Below are positions 43,522 to 52,413 of a DNA stretch of 64,000 nt, one piece after another; positions within the stretch are counted from its first letter, which is position 1; each line of letters opens with the position of its first letter. Source of the stretch: Modestobacter marinus (GTDB lineage Bacteria > Actinomycetota > Actinomycetes > Mycobacteriales > Geodermatophilaceae). Location of the stretch: positions 1 through 64,000 of the forward strand of contig NZ_JABGCH010000001.1 in the NCBI RefSeq assembly GCF_019799945.1. Direction: 5' to 3'. The notes under the pieces are model-generated. The model was not told the DNA's origin. It searched no databases and saw nothing but the letters and a program-made list of their open reading frames with translations. The translations under genes and the position numbers were made by a program.

Positions 43522-44256
43522 ATGGTGGGTGGGTCGGCGGAGGGTGACGTCCTCGTCGTCGACGAGGTCGTCGCTGTCCTGGTCGAGAGCCGGCTGAAGG
43601 AGGCGATGCACGAGATCCGTCAGCCGTTGGCGGCCGTGCTCGCGCTCTCCGAGGTGGCACGCACGAGTCCTGGCGTCCCGGCCGACGTGCGGCGATGTCT
43701 GGACCGGATAGCCGAGCAGGTCAAAGAGGTGTCCGACGCAGCGTGGAGCGTGCTCGGTGCCCGCGTCGACGACGCGGCGGAGAAGTCCACACCCGTGGAC
43801 GTCGACGAAGTGCTCGAGTCGGTGTTCACGGCGTTCGACCTCACGTGGAGCGGCACGCTGACCCGCCAGGGAGTTGGCGGCGGCCTCGTCTGCGCCCACG
43901 ACCGGGTCATGCTCCGCCGCTGCCTCGTGAACGTCATCGACAACGCCACCCGGGCAGCGGGGCCGCAGGGCCGCGTGCTGGTCACCGTGCGCCGGAGCCC
44001 CACGCAGATCCGGGTCTTCGTCGACGACAGCGGCCCGGGCTTCGGGCGCGTGCCCAGTGGATCCGGAACAGGGTTGCTGCTCACCCGAGCCGCGCTGCAG
44101 TCGATCGGCGGCAACCTCACCGTCGGCCTGGCCTCGAGGTTCGGCGGCGCCCGCGTGGTGCTGTCCCTGCCGGCCGCCGGCCAAGGTGGTCCCGAGTTCC
44201 GTGCCGGGCACGGACGGCGGGGGGAGGTCGTCTCCCGTGCGACTGGTGCTCTGTGA
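43522..44256 (+). CDS. Soluble sensor histidine kinase
   Basis: A 244-residue cytoplasmic kinase with no membrane segment and no recognisable sensor domain. The phosphoacceptor box is MHEIRQPLAAVLALSEVA with H30. The HATPase domain has NVIDNATRAA (N box) near residue 138, DDSGPGFG (G1) near 170, and GTGLLLTRAALQSIGGNL (G2) near 182. It probably receives its signal through protein contacts. The ATG at 43522 has AGGGGGG upstream. The last 20 bases overlap the response-regulator gene, so both are one unit. Confidence 0.87.
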   Translation: MVGGSAEGDVLVVDEVVAVLVESRLKEAMHEIRQPLAAVLALSEVARTSPGVPADVRRCLDRIAEQVKEVSDAAWSVLGARVDDAAEKSTPVDVDEVLESVFTAFDLTWSGTLTRQGVGGGLVCAHDRVMLRRCLVNVIDNATRAAGPQGRVLVTVRRSPTQIRVFVDDSGPGFGRVPSGSGTGLLLTRAALQSIGGNLTVGLASRFGGARVVLSLPAAGQGGPEFRAGHGRRGEVVSRATGAL

Positions 44257-44866
44257 CGACCACAGGCTGTTCATCGAGTCGCTGGCCACGGTGCTGGCTC
44301 GGCGCGGGCACGAGGTCGTCGTCACGCACTCGCCCGATCAGGCGCTCCTGATCGGCCGGGAGATCCGCCCCGATGTCTGTGTCATCGACCTCAGATTCCC
44401 GGACGCCAACGGTCTGGATGCGGTGCCCCTGCTGCGGGTGCGCCTGCCCTCCTGCGCGGTCGTCGTCCTGTCCGGGTCCAGTGATGTGGCAGATGAATCG
44501 GCCGCCCTCACGGCGGGGGCCGCCGGCTTCCTGCGCAAGGACCTGGCGATCAGCACGATCATCGAGGCCATCGAACGGGCGGGGCGCGGGCGGAGGCTCG
44601 CACCGCTCGCCCAGCCTCGCCGGCCGGTCGCATCCGCCGAGCACCTCCGGGTCCGTCGTCTCGTCGAGGCGTTGACGGCCAGGGAGAGGCAGGTGCTTCG
44701 CAGCCTCGTGGAGGCGGAGGACACCGCCGCCATCGCCCACACGCTCGGGGTGGCGCAGAGCACTGCCCGGACCCACCTCCAGAACGTCCTCCTGAAGCTG
44801 GGGGTACACACGCGTCTGCAAGCCGTCACGCTCGTGGCCGACGCCGGTCTGGCGGACCAACTGTGA
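44237..44866 (+). CDS. Response regulator, NarL/LuxR type
   Basis: A 209-residue regulator. The receiver domain has acidic-pocket residues D7-D8 and phosphoacceptor D51 in VIDLRFPDANG, with the conserved Lys in FLRKDL. The LuxR-type helix-turn-helix is C-terminal: LTARERQVLRSLVE followed by ARTHLQNVLLKLGVHTRLQA. GGGGAGG lies nine bases upstream of the GTG at 44237. It is the obvious partner of the overlapping kinase. Targets may be the surrounding polysaccharide genes. Confidence 0.9.
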   Translation: MRLVLCDDHRLFIESLATVLARRGHEVVVTHSPDQALLIGREIRPDVCVIDLRFPDANGLDAVPLLRVRLPSCAVVVLSGSSDVADESAALTAGAAGFLRKDLAISTIIEAIERAGRGRRLAPLAQPRRPVASAEHLRVRRLVEALTARERQVLRSLVEAEDTAAIAHTLGVAQSTARTHLQNVLLKLGVHTRLQAVTLVADAGLADQL

Positions 44867-44948
44867 TCGTCCACTACTGCAGTTGGCGTAGGGCCATGTC
44901 CGCTCCCTGCGGGTCGACGGGGGAGGGCGACTGACTCAGCATTCGGCC

Positions 44949-45599
44949 ATGCGAGACACTCGCGTGCTCCTCGCCGACGATCATCGATCGTTCGCCGAGG
45001 CGCTCGGGCTGCGATTGGATGCGGAGCCGGGCTTGCGCGTGGTCGGCGCCGTCGTGGACCCCGCGGCGGCGCTGAGCATCGTGCGGGGACGTCCGGTCGA
45101 CGTGGCCGTCCTCGCCGTCGAGTCGATGCACTGCACCTTCCTGACCCTGGCGGATGAGCTCGTCGAGGCCCGTCCGGGCCTCAAGCTCGTCGGAGTGACC
45201 GGGGTGGACGACCCCGCGGTCCTGGCGCGTGCCGTTCGCGTGGGCTTCCGCGGCTGGGTCCCGAAGGACGTGGGCATCGACTCGTTGCTCGACGTCATCC
45301 ACGGTGTCGTCCGCGGTGAGACGTGCATCCCGCCGTTGCTCCTGACCTCGCTGCTGCACACCCTGCTGACCGAGGAGGAAGAGGCGCGCGCGGCGCAGCG
45401 TCCGCTGTCCTCCCTGACCGTCCGCGAGCGCGAGGTGCTGCGCGCCATGTCCAGCGGGGCCAGCCGCATGGAGATCGCGGAGCTGCTGGCCATCTCCCCG
45501 AACACCGTGCGTACGCATGCGCAGAGCATCCTGACGAAGCTGGAGGTCCACACCTCGCTGGCGGCGGTCATGATCGCGCGGCGTGCCGGCCTGCTCTGA
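44949..45599 (+). CDS. Atypical response regulator lacking the phosphoacceptor Asp
   Basis: A 216-residue NarL-type regulator. The receiver keeps the acidic pair D10-D11 (LLADDHRSF) and the Lys of WVPKD (K106), but the phosphoacceptor position reads DVAVLAVES, with alanine 56 in place of aspartate. The LuxR-type DNA-binding domain is intact: LTVREREVLRAMSSGA and NTVRTHAQSILTKLEVHTSL. It should bind DNA without aspartyl phosphorylation, perhaps through a ligand or protein partner. It lies 82 bases after the typical regulator gene in the same direction. Confidence 0.87.
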   Translation: MRDTRVLLADDHRSFAEALGLRLDAEPGLRVVGAVVDPAAALSIVRGRPVDVAVLAVESMHCTFLTLADELVEARPGLKLVGVTGVDDPAVLARAVRVGFRGWVPKDVGIDSLLDVIHGVVRGETCIPPLLLTSLLHTLLTEEEEARAAQRPLSSLTVREREVLRAMSSGASRMEIAELLAISPNTVRTHAQSILTKLEVHTSLAAVMIARRAGLL

Positions 45600-45772
45600 C
45601 CGCGCATCCTCGCTCGATACGGACTGCGGTCGAGCGGTGACGCACCGATCGCCACGCGGGCGAACTCCGTCGTCGTGCGTAGATCCTCTCGTCTCCCCGG
45701 CGGATCCGGCCGCACGACTCGCTCCCTAGCGTCACTCCCGAAACGTGCCGGTAGAGGCGGGGGGACGACGAG

Positions 45773-46714
45773 ATGAGATGCGTAGTCACCGGAGCCGCGG
45801 GCTTCATCGGGTCACACCTGGGCGAGCACCTCCTCGAACACGGCCATGACGTCGTCGGCATCGACTGTCTGACCGACTACTACGAGCCACGGATCAAGGA
45901 AGCCAATCTGGGCCCGTTGCAGGGGCACCCGCGGTTCACCCTGCACCGGGAGGACCTGCTCACGGCACCGCTGCCCGACCTCTTCGCCGGCGCGGACACG
46001 GTGTACCACCTCGCCGGCCAGCCCGGCGTACGGCCCTCATGGGGAGCCCACTTCGCCGACTACGCGGTCCGCAACGTCCTCGCCACGCAGCGGGTGCTCG
46101 AGGCGGCGCGCTCGGTCGAACTGGGCAAGCTCGTCTACGCATCCAGCTCCAGCGTCTACGGCAATGCCGAGACCTACCCCACCGTCGAGACGCTCCGCCC
46201 ACAGCCCGTGTCGCCGTACGGCGTCACGAAACTGGCCGGGGAGCACCTCTGCGAGCTCTACCGGATGGGCTTCGGCGTTCCGACCGCGTCGCTGCGGCTG
46301 TTCACCGTCTACGGCCCGCGACAGCGACCCGACATGGCGTTCAGCAGGCTGGTGTCGGCCGCCGTCCACGGGACCCGGTTCGAGCTGTACGGCGAGGGCA
46401 CGCAGACCCGGGACTTCACCTTCGTCGCCGACGTGGTCCGGGCGATGTCCGACGTCGCCCGGTCCGACTTCACCGGTGTGGCGAACATCGGCGGCGGCAG
46501 CCGGACCTCGATGAACGAGGTCATCGACATCGTGTCCGGGCTGGCCGGGAGCATCGAGGTCCATCGGCTGCCGACGCAGCGCGGCGACGTCCGCGACACC
46601 GCCGCGGACACCCGGGTGGCGTTCGAGGGCTTCGGCTACGTGCCCACCGTGAGCCTGACCGAGGGGCTCGCCTCGATGGTGGAAGCCGAGCGCCTCGCCG
46701 GCGTCGCGGCCTGA
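45773..46714 (+). CDS. NAD-dependent epimerase (UDP-glucose/glucuronate 4-epimerase-like)
   Basis: A 313-residue extended SDR enzyme. The Rossmann motif is TGAAGFIGSHL, and the active site has ASSSSVYG near residue 124 and YGVTK near 147. LRLFTVYGPRQRPDMAFSR near 176 is typical of UDP-glucuronate and UDP-glucose 4-epimerases and related decarboxylases. With ugd upstream, conversion of UDP-glucuronate to UDP-galacturonate is an attractive inference but unproven. The ATG follows a GGGGGGA stretch. It precedes the initiating sugar transferase gene by 13 bases. Confidence 0.87.
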   Translation: MRCVVTGAAGFIGSHLGEHLLEHGHDVVGIDCLTDYYEPRIKEANLGPLQGHPRFTLHREDLLTAPLPDLFAGADTVYHLAGQPGVRPSWGAHFADYAVRNVLATQRVLEAARSVELGKLVYASSSSVYGNAETYPTVETLRPQPVSPYGVTKLAGEHLCELYRMGFGVPTASLRLFTVYGPRQRPDMAFSRLVSAAVHGTRFELYGEGTQTRDFTFVADVVRAMSDVARSDFTGVANIGGGSRTSMNEVIDIVSGLAGSIEVHRLPTQRGDVRDTAADTRVAFEGFGYVPTVSLTEGLASMVEAERLAGVAA

Positions 46715-46727
46715 CGCAGACGCCACC

Positions 46728-48176
46728 GTGACGACTGACGTGGGCGGTGCTGAGACACCGCCGGTTGTGACGAGGTCCGCACGCCGGCCGCCTGCTGCCA
46801 CGGGCGCGCCGGCGGGGGCGTCCCAGGTCTTCGAGCGGAGCCGGGCCCGGCGCACCGCCTTCTGGCTCCCCACGGTGACCCTGCTGGTCGTCGACGTGGT
46901 GGCGTTCACGGCCGCGATGACGCTGACGGGTACGGGGAGCCTGAAGACGCTCACGCTCCTGGTCCTGGTGGTGGCCTTCTTCGCGTGCGGGGACCTCTAC
47001 CGGCCCCGCCTGTCCCTGTCGGTCCTCGACGACGGTCCCGCCATCCTGGGGCGGGCCCTCGCCGCAGGAGCGGGCGCCATGGTGCTCGGTGGGCTCGGCG
47101 ACGGGATCGCGGGCACTGCGCGACTGCGGACCGCCGTGGTCTTCGGTGTCCTGTGCCTGTTCGGGCGCTTCGCCGCCTACGCGGGCATCCGGTGGGCCCG
47201 CCGCCGCGGGAAGCTGCGGCAGCGCACGCTCGTGCTGGGTGCCGGCCGGGTGGCCGGGACCCTGGTGGCCAACCTGCTGGCACATCGCCAGTACGGCCTC
47301 GAGCCGCAGGGCATGGTGGACGACGACCCGCTGCTCGGTGAGGACGAGCGGCCGGTGCCCATCCTGGGGCGCTACGACGACCTGTCCCGCGTCGTGCTCG
47401 AGCACGCGATCGACGTCATCATCGTCACGTACGGCTCGGTCCGTGAGCCCTCCGTCGTCGGCATGCTCCGCACCTGCGATCGGCTCTCCTGTGAGATCTA
47501 CTTCGTCCCCCGCCTGTACGAGGTGCACACGGTGACCCGGGAGACCGAGGTCCTCTGGGGCATCCCTCTGCTCCGCATGCGCCGGGCCCCCTTCCGCAGC
47601 CGGATCTGGATCGGGAAGCGGATCAGCGACGTCGTCATCTCGGCGACGGCGGTCGTGGTCCTCGCCCCGGTCCTCCTGATCTGCGCCGCGCTGTCCTGGT
47701 GGGAGACGAAGTCGGTCCTCTTCCGCCAGACCCGCGTGGGACTCGACGGCCGCCCCTTCACCCTCCTCAAGTTCTGCACCATGCGGCCCGCCGAGCAGTC
47801 GGAGGCCGCGACCCGCTGGAACATCGGCGCGGACAGCCGCGTGCACGCGGTCGGGAGGTTCCTCCGGCGGACCTCGCTGGACGAGCTCCCCCAACTGTGG
47901 AACGTCCTGCGCGGCGACATGAGCCTCGTCGGGCCCCGGCCGGAGCGGCCCTACTTCGTCGACGAGTTCACCCGGCAGTTCCCCTGGTACTGCGCGCGGC
48001 ACCGGGTGCCGGTCGGGTTGACGGGCTGGGCGCAGATCCACGGGCTGCGCGGCGACACCTCGATCGGTGACCGCGCGGCCTTCGACAACTTCTACATCGA
48101 GAACTGGTCGATGTGGGGGGACATCAAGATCCTCATACGAACGGCAGGGCAGGTCCTCAAGGCGGCCGGTCGATGA
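46728..48176 (+). CDS. Initiating undecaprenyl-phosphate sugar phosphotransferase (WcaJ/WbaP type)
   Basis: A 482-residue polyprenyl-phosphate hexose-1-phosphate transferase that starts repeat-unit synthesis. The N-terminal third has four hydrophobic segments, then comes a Rossmann-like domain (LVLGAGRVAGTLVANLL), then the catalytic bacterial-sugar-transferase domain from about residue 300: KRISDVVISATAVVVLAPVL, VLFRQTRVGLDGRPFTLLKF, RRTSLDELPQLWNVLRGDMS and VGPRPERPYFVDEF. The probable sugar is glucose- or galactose-1-phosphate. The GTG start at 46728 has no strong ribosome site; coupling to the epimerase gene is possible. Confidence 0.9.
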   Translation: MTTDVGGAETPPVVTRSARRPPAATGAPAGASQVFERSRARRTAFWLPTVTLLVVDVVAFTAAMTLTGTGSLKTLTLLVLVVAFFACGDLYRPRLSLSVLDDGPAILGRALAAGAGAMVLGGLGDGIAGTARLRTAVVFGVLCLFGRFAAYAGIRWARRRGKLRQRTLVLGAGRVAGTLVANLLAHRQYGLEPQGMVDDDPLLGEDERPVPILGRYDDLSRVVLEHAIDVIIVTYGSVREPSVVGMLRTCDRLSCEIYFVPRLYEVHTVTRETEVLWGIPLLRMRRAPFRSRIWIGKRISDVVISATAVVVLAPVLLICAALSWWETKSVLFRQTRVGLDGRPFTLLKFCTMRPAEQSEAATRWNIGADSRVHAVGRFLRRTSLDELPQLWNVLRGDMSLVGPRPERPYFVDEFTRQFPWYCARHRVPVGLTGWAQIHGLRGDTSIGDRAAFDNFYIENWSMWGDIKILIRTAGQVLKAAGR

Positions 48177-48279
48177 ACGCCCGACACGGCGGCCAGGCCG
48201 CGGCCGCAGGCATGCCCTCTCCTCCCCAGGAGCGGCGCGGCTGCACCCGGGGCAGGGCTCGACAGGATGGGACGGCGAC

Positions 48280-49545
48280 GTGGACCTGAACGACGCAGCA
48301 CGGCAGATCTTCGCTCGTCACTGGGTGCTCATCGTCCTCCTGACGCTGGTCGGGACGGCGGTTCCGGTCGCCCTCGACCGCTACCAGGAGCCCGAGTACG
48401 TGGCGACTGCACGGATCACCTTCGGCGAGGACCCCCGCGACAGCCAGGAGGCGAAGGCCCTCGCGGATACCGTCGGTGCGCTCGCGACCAGCACCGAGGT
48501 GATGGCCGGCGCGCTCGACGCGGCGGGGGTGCCTCGCACGCACGGGGCCGTCGAGGACAACGTCCAGGTGAAGCCGGTGGGGAGCTCGGGCGTGCTCGCC
48601 GTCTCGGTCACCGACCGTGACCCGCGGGTGGCTGCCACTCTGGTCAACGCCCTCGCCGCCCGGATCGTCCAGGTCCGGGGCGAGGACCTCGTCGGGGACC
48701 GTCCGCAGACGATCGACGACCTCACGGCGCAGATCGACTCGCTCAACGCGCAGATCACCGACCTCGAGAACAGGCCGATCGTCCCGGACCTCACGGCCGC
48801 GCCACTGTCCCTGCAGCACGAGGACCTGCTGGCGCAGCGCACCAGCCTGCAGCGTCAGCGGCACGAGATCGACCAGGCGCTGGCGGCCATCCAGCTCCCG
48901 GAGGTCGTCGACGACTCGCAGAGCTCGGGCAACGCCGTGGACTCCTCCCTCCCGGCCCGGATCGCCGTCGGCGGACTCCTCGGTGTCATCCTCGGCATCG
49001 GCCTCGCCGCAGCCGTCGCGGCGCTGCGGCCGACCCTGAACCGGACCGCCCTGAGCCGGCGCCTCCGGGGTCCCCTCCTCGGGCGCCTGCCGGAGGCCCC
49101 GGGGGAGGAGGCGCCGGCCGAGGACCCGTGGCTCGTCCGGTACATCACGATCGCCGCGGAGAGGGCCGACGTGCAGTCGGTGCAGCTCGTCCCGGTGGGC
49201 CGACCGCCCGCGGACGTGAGTGGGCTGGCCCGCTGGCTGGACGGCCGTGACGGCGTCCAGGTCCGGCCGCTCGTCCTCCCGGGACCGGGCTCGAAGGGGA
49301 CCTCGCCCGCGGCAACCGGTCGGGTGGACCGTGATGGCATCGTCGTCGTGGCTCCGGAGGTCACGCGGGTCGCGGACCTGGCGCCGCTCGAACGCCATCT
49401 GCAGCTGACCCGGCGACCGGTCCTGGGCGTCATCACCTACCGCGGCAAGCCCGTCGACAGGCCGGACGTGGAGTCGGTGGACGCCGAGTACCGGACGTCG
49501 GCGGTGGAGCGGGACGCGGCGCCCACCGGCACCTCGGCCTCCTAG
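48280..49545 (+). CDS. Chain-length determinant (Wzz-like) membrane protein
   Basis: A 421-residue Wzz-domain protein. A hydrophobic segment near residue 15 (VLIVLLTLVGTAVPVAL) and another near 230 (IAVGGLLGVILGIGLAAAVAAL) flank an extracytoplasmic region with coiled-coil-like stretches (DDLTAQIDSLNAQITDLENR). The C-terminal 150 residues are cytoplasmic and resemble a remnant of a BY-kinase-type ATPase region without a Walker A motif. Such proteins set polymer length together with the polymerase encoded next. The stop is TAG. The GTG at 48280 is the best start. Confidence 0.8.
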   Translation: MDLNDAARQIFARHWVLIVLLTLVGTAVPVALDRYQEPEYVATARITFGEDPRDSQEAKALADTVGALATSTEVMAGALDAAGVPRTHGAVEDNVQVKPVGSSGVLAVSVTDRDPRVAATLVNALAARIVQVRGEDLVGDRPQTIDDLTAQIDSLNAQITDLENRPIVPDLTAAPLSLQHEDLLAQRTSLQRQRHEIDQALAAIQLPEVVDDSQSSGNAVDSSLPARIAVGGLLGVILGIGLAAAVAALRPTLNRTALSRRLRGPLLGRLPEAPGEEAPAEDPWLVRYITIAAERADVQSVQLVPVGRPPADVSGLARWLDGRDGVQVRPLVLPGPGSKGTSPAATGRVDRDGIVVVAPEVTRVADLAPLERHLQLTRRPVLGVITYRGKPVDRPDVESVDAEYRTSAVERDAAPTGTSAS

Positions 49546-49553
49546 GCGGCGCC

Positions 49554-50939
49554 GTGGTCGTGCAGTGGGAGGCTCGCGGCGCCGGTCAGGTACGGGTCCC
49601 GACGAGCGGTAGGCACCGCGGCGGCTGGCATCCGCCCGGCGGGCCGGGCCGCGTGGTGCTCTTCACGCTCGCCCTCGGCCTGGGCCTGGCCGCGCTGGTC
49701 AACCCGAAGGGGCCCGGCCGGCTCGGGCCCGTCGACGTCGTCATGGCGGCCGGGATCGCCGCCGCCGCCCTGTGGGCACTTCGGGCCAGGGCCGCAGTCC
49801 GGGTGCCGTACGCGCTCCCCATGGCCGGCCTGATGACGGCGGGTCTCATCGCCGCACTCTTCGGCCCGGCTCCCATGCGCGGCGTGCAGTCCGTGGTGCA
49901 GGAGGTCTTCCTGCTCCTCTGGTGTGCGGGGATCGCGACCGTCTGCTGCTCGCCGCGGGCCCTCGCATTCGCCCTGCGGGCCTGGGCGCTCACCGCGACC
50001 GGCTGGGCCGGGCTCCTGGTGGTCGCCGTCCTGATCGGCGAGCGCGCCATCTCCGGGGCGGGGACCACCGCGGGGGACGACCCGAACTACGTGGACGGCC
50101 TGTCGGAGACGGCCACTCGCGCCCGGCTGTTCTTCGACCACCCGAACATGGCCGGCAACTTCTTCATGATCGCTGTGTTCATCGTCCTGGCATCCGGTTT
50201 CCCGCGCGGGCTCGGCGCGCGGGTCGGGGCCTGCGGCGTCCTCGTCACCGCCATGTTCCTGACGGGTTCCAACGCCGCGCTGCTCTCGCTCCTGGTGGGG
50301 GTGGGGGCCACGTTCGGCCTGTACCTGTGGCGGCGCCGGGGGCTCGTGGTGGTCACGGCGGTCGCGGCGCTCACGTTCGGGGTGCTCGGCGTCGCCGTGG
50401 TCGAGGTCGCCCCGCTGGTGCTCGCGACCGCGGCCGACAGCGACAACGAGTTCATCCGGTACTCGGTCGGGCGCGGTGCACGCAGTGCGGAGGCGCGCGA
50501 GTCCCTCTTCTCCTCCCAGCTGGACCTCTACGAGCGAGGCAACCTGCTCGGCGTCGGCCCATCGAGCACCCGGGACGCGCTCGGCGCCGAGACGGCGACG
50601 ACCGTGAAGCAGGCTCACAACGACTACCTCGCCACGCTCGTGGAGCGCGGCCCGATCGGCGTGCTCAGCCTGATCGGGTTGATCGGGGTCATCTGGCTGC
50701 GTGTCGCCCGCTTCGCCAAGGTCCGGCTACCGCCGCGGCTGCACACCGCGGTCCCGGTACCCGCGGCCCTGGCCGGGGCGTGCCTGGCCTTCGCCTGCAC
50801 GGCGCTGACCCACGAGATCTTGCACTACCGCTGGCTGTGGTCTCTCCTCGGCATCGTGGCCGCCGTGGAACTGCTCGCTCGACGGGAGTCGGTCGACCCC
50901 CGCCCGCTCGATGTGACGGCCGTCCCCGGTGTCCGCTGA
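49554..50939 (+). CDS. O-antigen polymerase/ligase-like membrane protein (Wzy/WaaL type)
   Basis: A 461-residue polytopic membrane protein with ten or more hydrophobic segments and a large outside loop around residues 290-350. That loop contains NLLGVGPSSTRDAL and QAHNDYLATLVERGPIGVLS; the H-N-D-Y-L motif is typical of O-antigen ligases and polymerases. It probably polymerises undecaprenyl-linked repeat units. It starts eight bases after the chain-length gene and overlaps the flippase gene by 11 bases. Confidence 0.85.
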   Translation: MVVQWEARGAGQVRVPTSGRHRGGWHPPGGPGRVVLFTLALGLGLAALVNPKGPGRLGPVDVVMAAGIAAAALWALRARAAVRVPYALPMAGLMTAGLIAALFGPAPMRGVQSVVQEVFLLLWCAGIATVCCSPRALAFALRAWALTATGWAGLLVVAVLIGERAISGAGTTAGDDPNYVDGLSETATRARLFFDHPNMAGNFFMIAVFIVLASGFPRGLGARVGACGVLVTAMFLTGSNAALLSLLVGVGATFGLYLWRRRGLVVVTAVAALTFGVLGVAVVEVAPLVLATAADSDNEFIRYSVGRGARSAEARESLFSSQLDLYERGNLLGVGPSSTRDALGAETATTVKQAHNDYLATLVERGPIGVLSLIGLIGVIWLRVARFAKVRLPPRLHTAVPVPAALAGACLAFACTALTHEILHYRWLWSLLGIVAAVELLARRESVDPRPLDVTAVPGVR

Positions 50940-52413
50940 CCTGCAGGCCACGAGTCCTCGGCAGCCCCACCCACGCCGACGGGGAGTCGCATCCAACTCG
51001 ACGGCACAGCTGCTGTCGTTCGCGTTCCGCGCGGTCTCCGGGATCGGGGTCGTCGTCCTCCTGGCCCGGGCCGGCGGCCCCCACGACCTGGGCGTCGTGC
51101 AGTTCGCGCTGACCCTGACCTCGCTGCTCCCCTTCTTCTACGGAGTACCCGCTCTCCTCGCTCGCGAGGTCGCCCGGCGACCGGAGGACGCCCGCCGCTG
51201 GGTGGAGAAGGGCACCCTGCTCGCCGTCGTGTTCGGTGGGAGCTTCGTCTGCATGCTCGCCGGCGGTGCGCTGGCGTTGGGCGCGTCCCGGGAGACGGCG
51301 CTGACCGTGGGCATCGCGGCCCTGGGCATGGCCTTCGACGGCATCGCGCGCGTGCAGTTCGCGGCCTTCTGGGCCTGGGAGCGCATGGACGTCGAGACCC
51401 TCGTCACCGGCGTCCAGGAGACGGCGTACCTGGCCGGCACAGCCGCCGTCCTGGCCGCGGACGGCGGTCCGGTCGCCGCACTCGGCGTCTTCACCGCGTC
51501 CCGCGCGCTGGGCGCGCTGGGGGGATGGTTGCTCGTCGGTCGCCGGCTCGGTGGGCTGACCTGGCCGCGCGCGGAGCGTGGCTCGTTCCTGGCCACCGTC
51601 CGCCAGTGCACGCCGTTCGCGGTCAGCGACACCCTGACGCTGACCTATGCCCGCTTCGACTCGGTGATGCTCGGCATCTGGAAGGGGCCGGTACCCGTTG
51701 GCCTCTACCAGGCAGCCACCAACCTGGTGCTGTACTTCAACGTCGTCGCGCGCAGCGTCAACCGGGCGCTGTACCCGCGCATGGGCCGGGCATGGCCCGG
51801 CCGGCCGGACGAGTTCCGCCGCCTGCGGGACGTCTCTCTCCGGTTGATCGCGATGATCGCCGCACCTGTCACGTGCGGCTCCCTGCTGCTGGCCCCCCGG
51901 ACGATCGAATTCCTCTACGGGGCCAGTTTCGCCCCGGCCGTCCTGACCTATCAGCTGCTGATCCTGATCATCCCCATCCGCATGGCGGGCAACACGATGA
52001 GCTTGTCTCTCGCCGCCACTGACCGGCAGCGGTCACGGACGATCGCCGTTCTCGGCGCCGCAGTGCTCAACATCGGGTTGAACGCCTACTTCATCCCGCG
52101 CTGGTCCTACCTGGGAGCCGCCATGACAACGGTGATCTGCGAGACGGGGGTGCTGATCGCCTACGCGCTGATCCTGCGCCGAGCCACCGGGCGGTCGAAG
52201 CTGTTCCGCGCCCACACCTGGCCGTTGGTGGCCTGTGCACCGATGGCGGCGGTGATCCTGGCGACCCCCGCGGCGCCATGGCCGGTCTCAGCGGTGGCTG
52301 GGGCCCTGGCCTACGCAGCGGCGGTGGCGCTGCTCGCGGTCGTCCGGGCGCCGGCACGCGACCGGCGCCGACCGGTGCGCGCCTTCGCCGGGCTGCTGGA
52401 GCTGGGGCGATGA
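50929..52413 (+). CDS. Oligosaccharide flippase (Wzx type)
   Basis: A 494-residue polytopic protein with about 14 hydrophobic segments. The N-terminal motif NSTAQLLSFAFRAVSGIGVV and the following FALTLTSLLPFFYG fit polysaccharide-transporter (MOP superfamily) flippases that move undecaprenyl-linked repeat units outward. It overlaps the polymerase gene at its start and the sulfotransferase gene at its end (ATGA), so the four genes from the chain-length protein to the sulfotransferase are tightly coupled. Confidence 0.88.
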   Translation: MSADLQATSPRQPHPRRRGVASNSTAQLLSFAFRAVSGIGVVVLLARAGGPHDLGVVQFALTLTSLLPFFYGVPALLAREVARRPEDARRWVEKGTLLAVVFGGSFVCMLAGGALALGASRETALTVGIAALGMAFDGIARVQFAAFWAWERMDVETLVTGVQETAYLAGTAAVLAADGGPVAALGVFTASRALGALGGWLLVGRRLGGLTWPRAERGSFLATVRQCTPFAVSDTLTLTYARFDSVMLGIWKGPVPVGLYQAATNLVLYFNVVARSVNRALYPRMGRAWPGRPDEFRRLRDVSLRLIAMIAAPVTCGSLLLAPRTIEFLYGASFAPAVLTYQLLILIIPIRMAGNTMSLSLAATDRQRSRTIAVLGAAVLNIGLNAYFIPRWSYLGAAMTTVICETGVLIAYALILRRATGRSKLFRAHTWPLVACAPMAAVILATPAAPWPVSAVAGALAYAAAVALLAVVRAPARDRRRPVRAFAGLLELGR

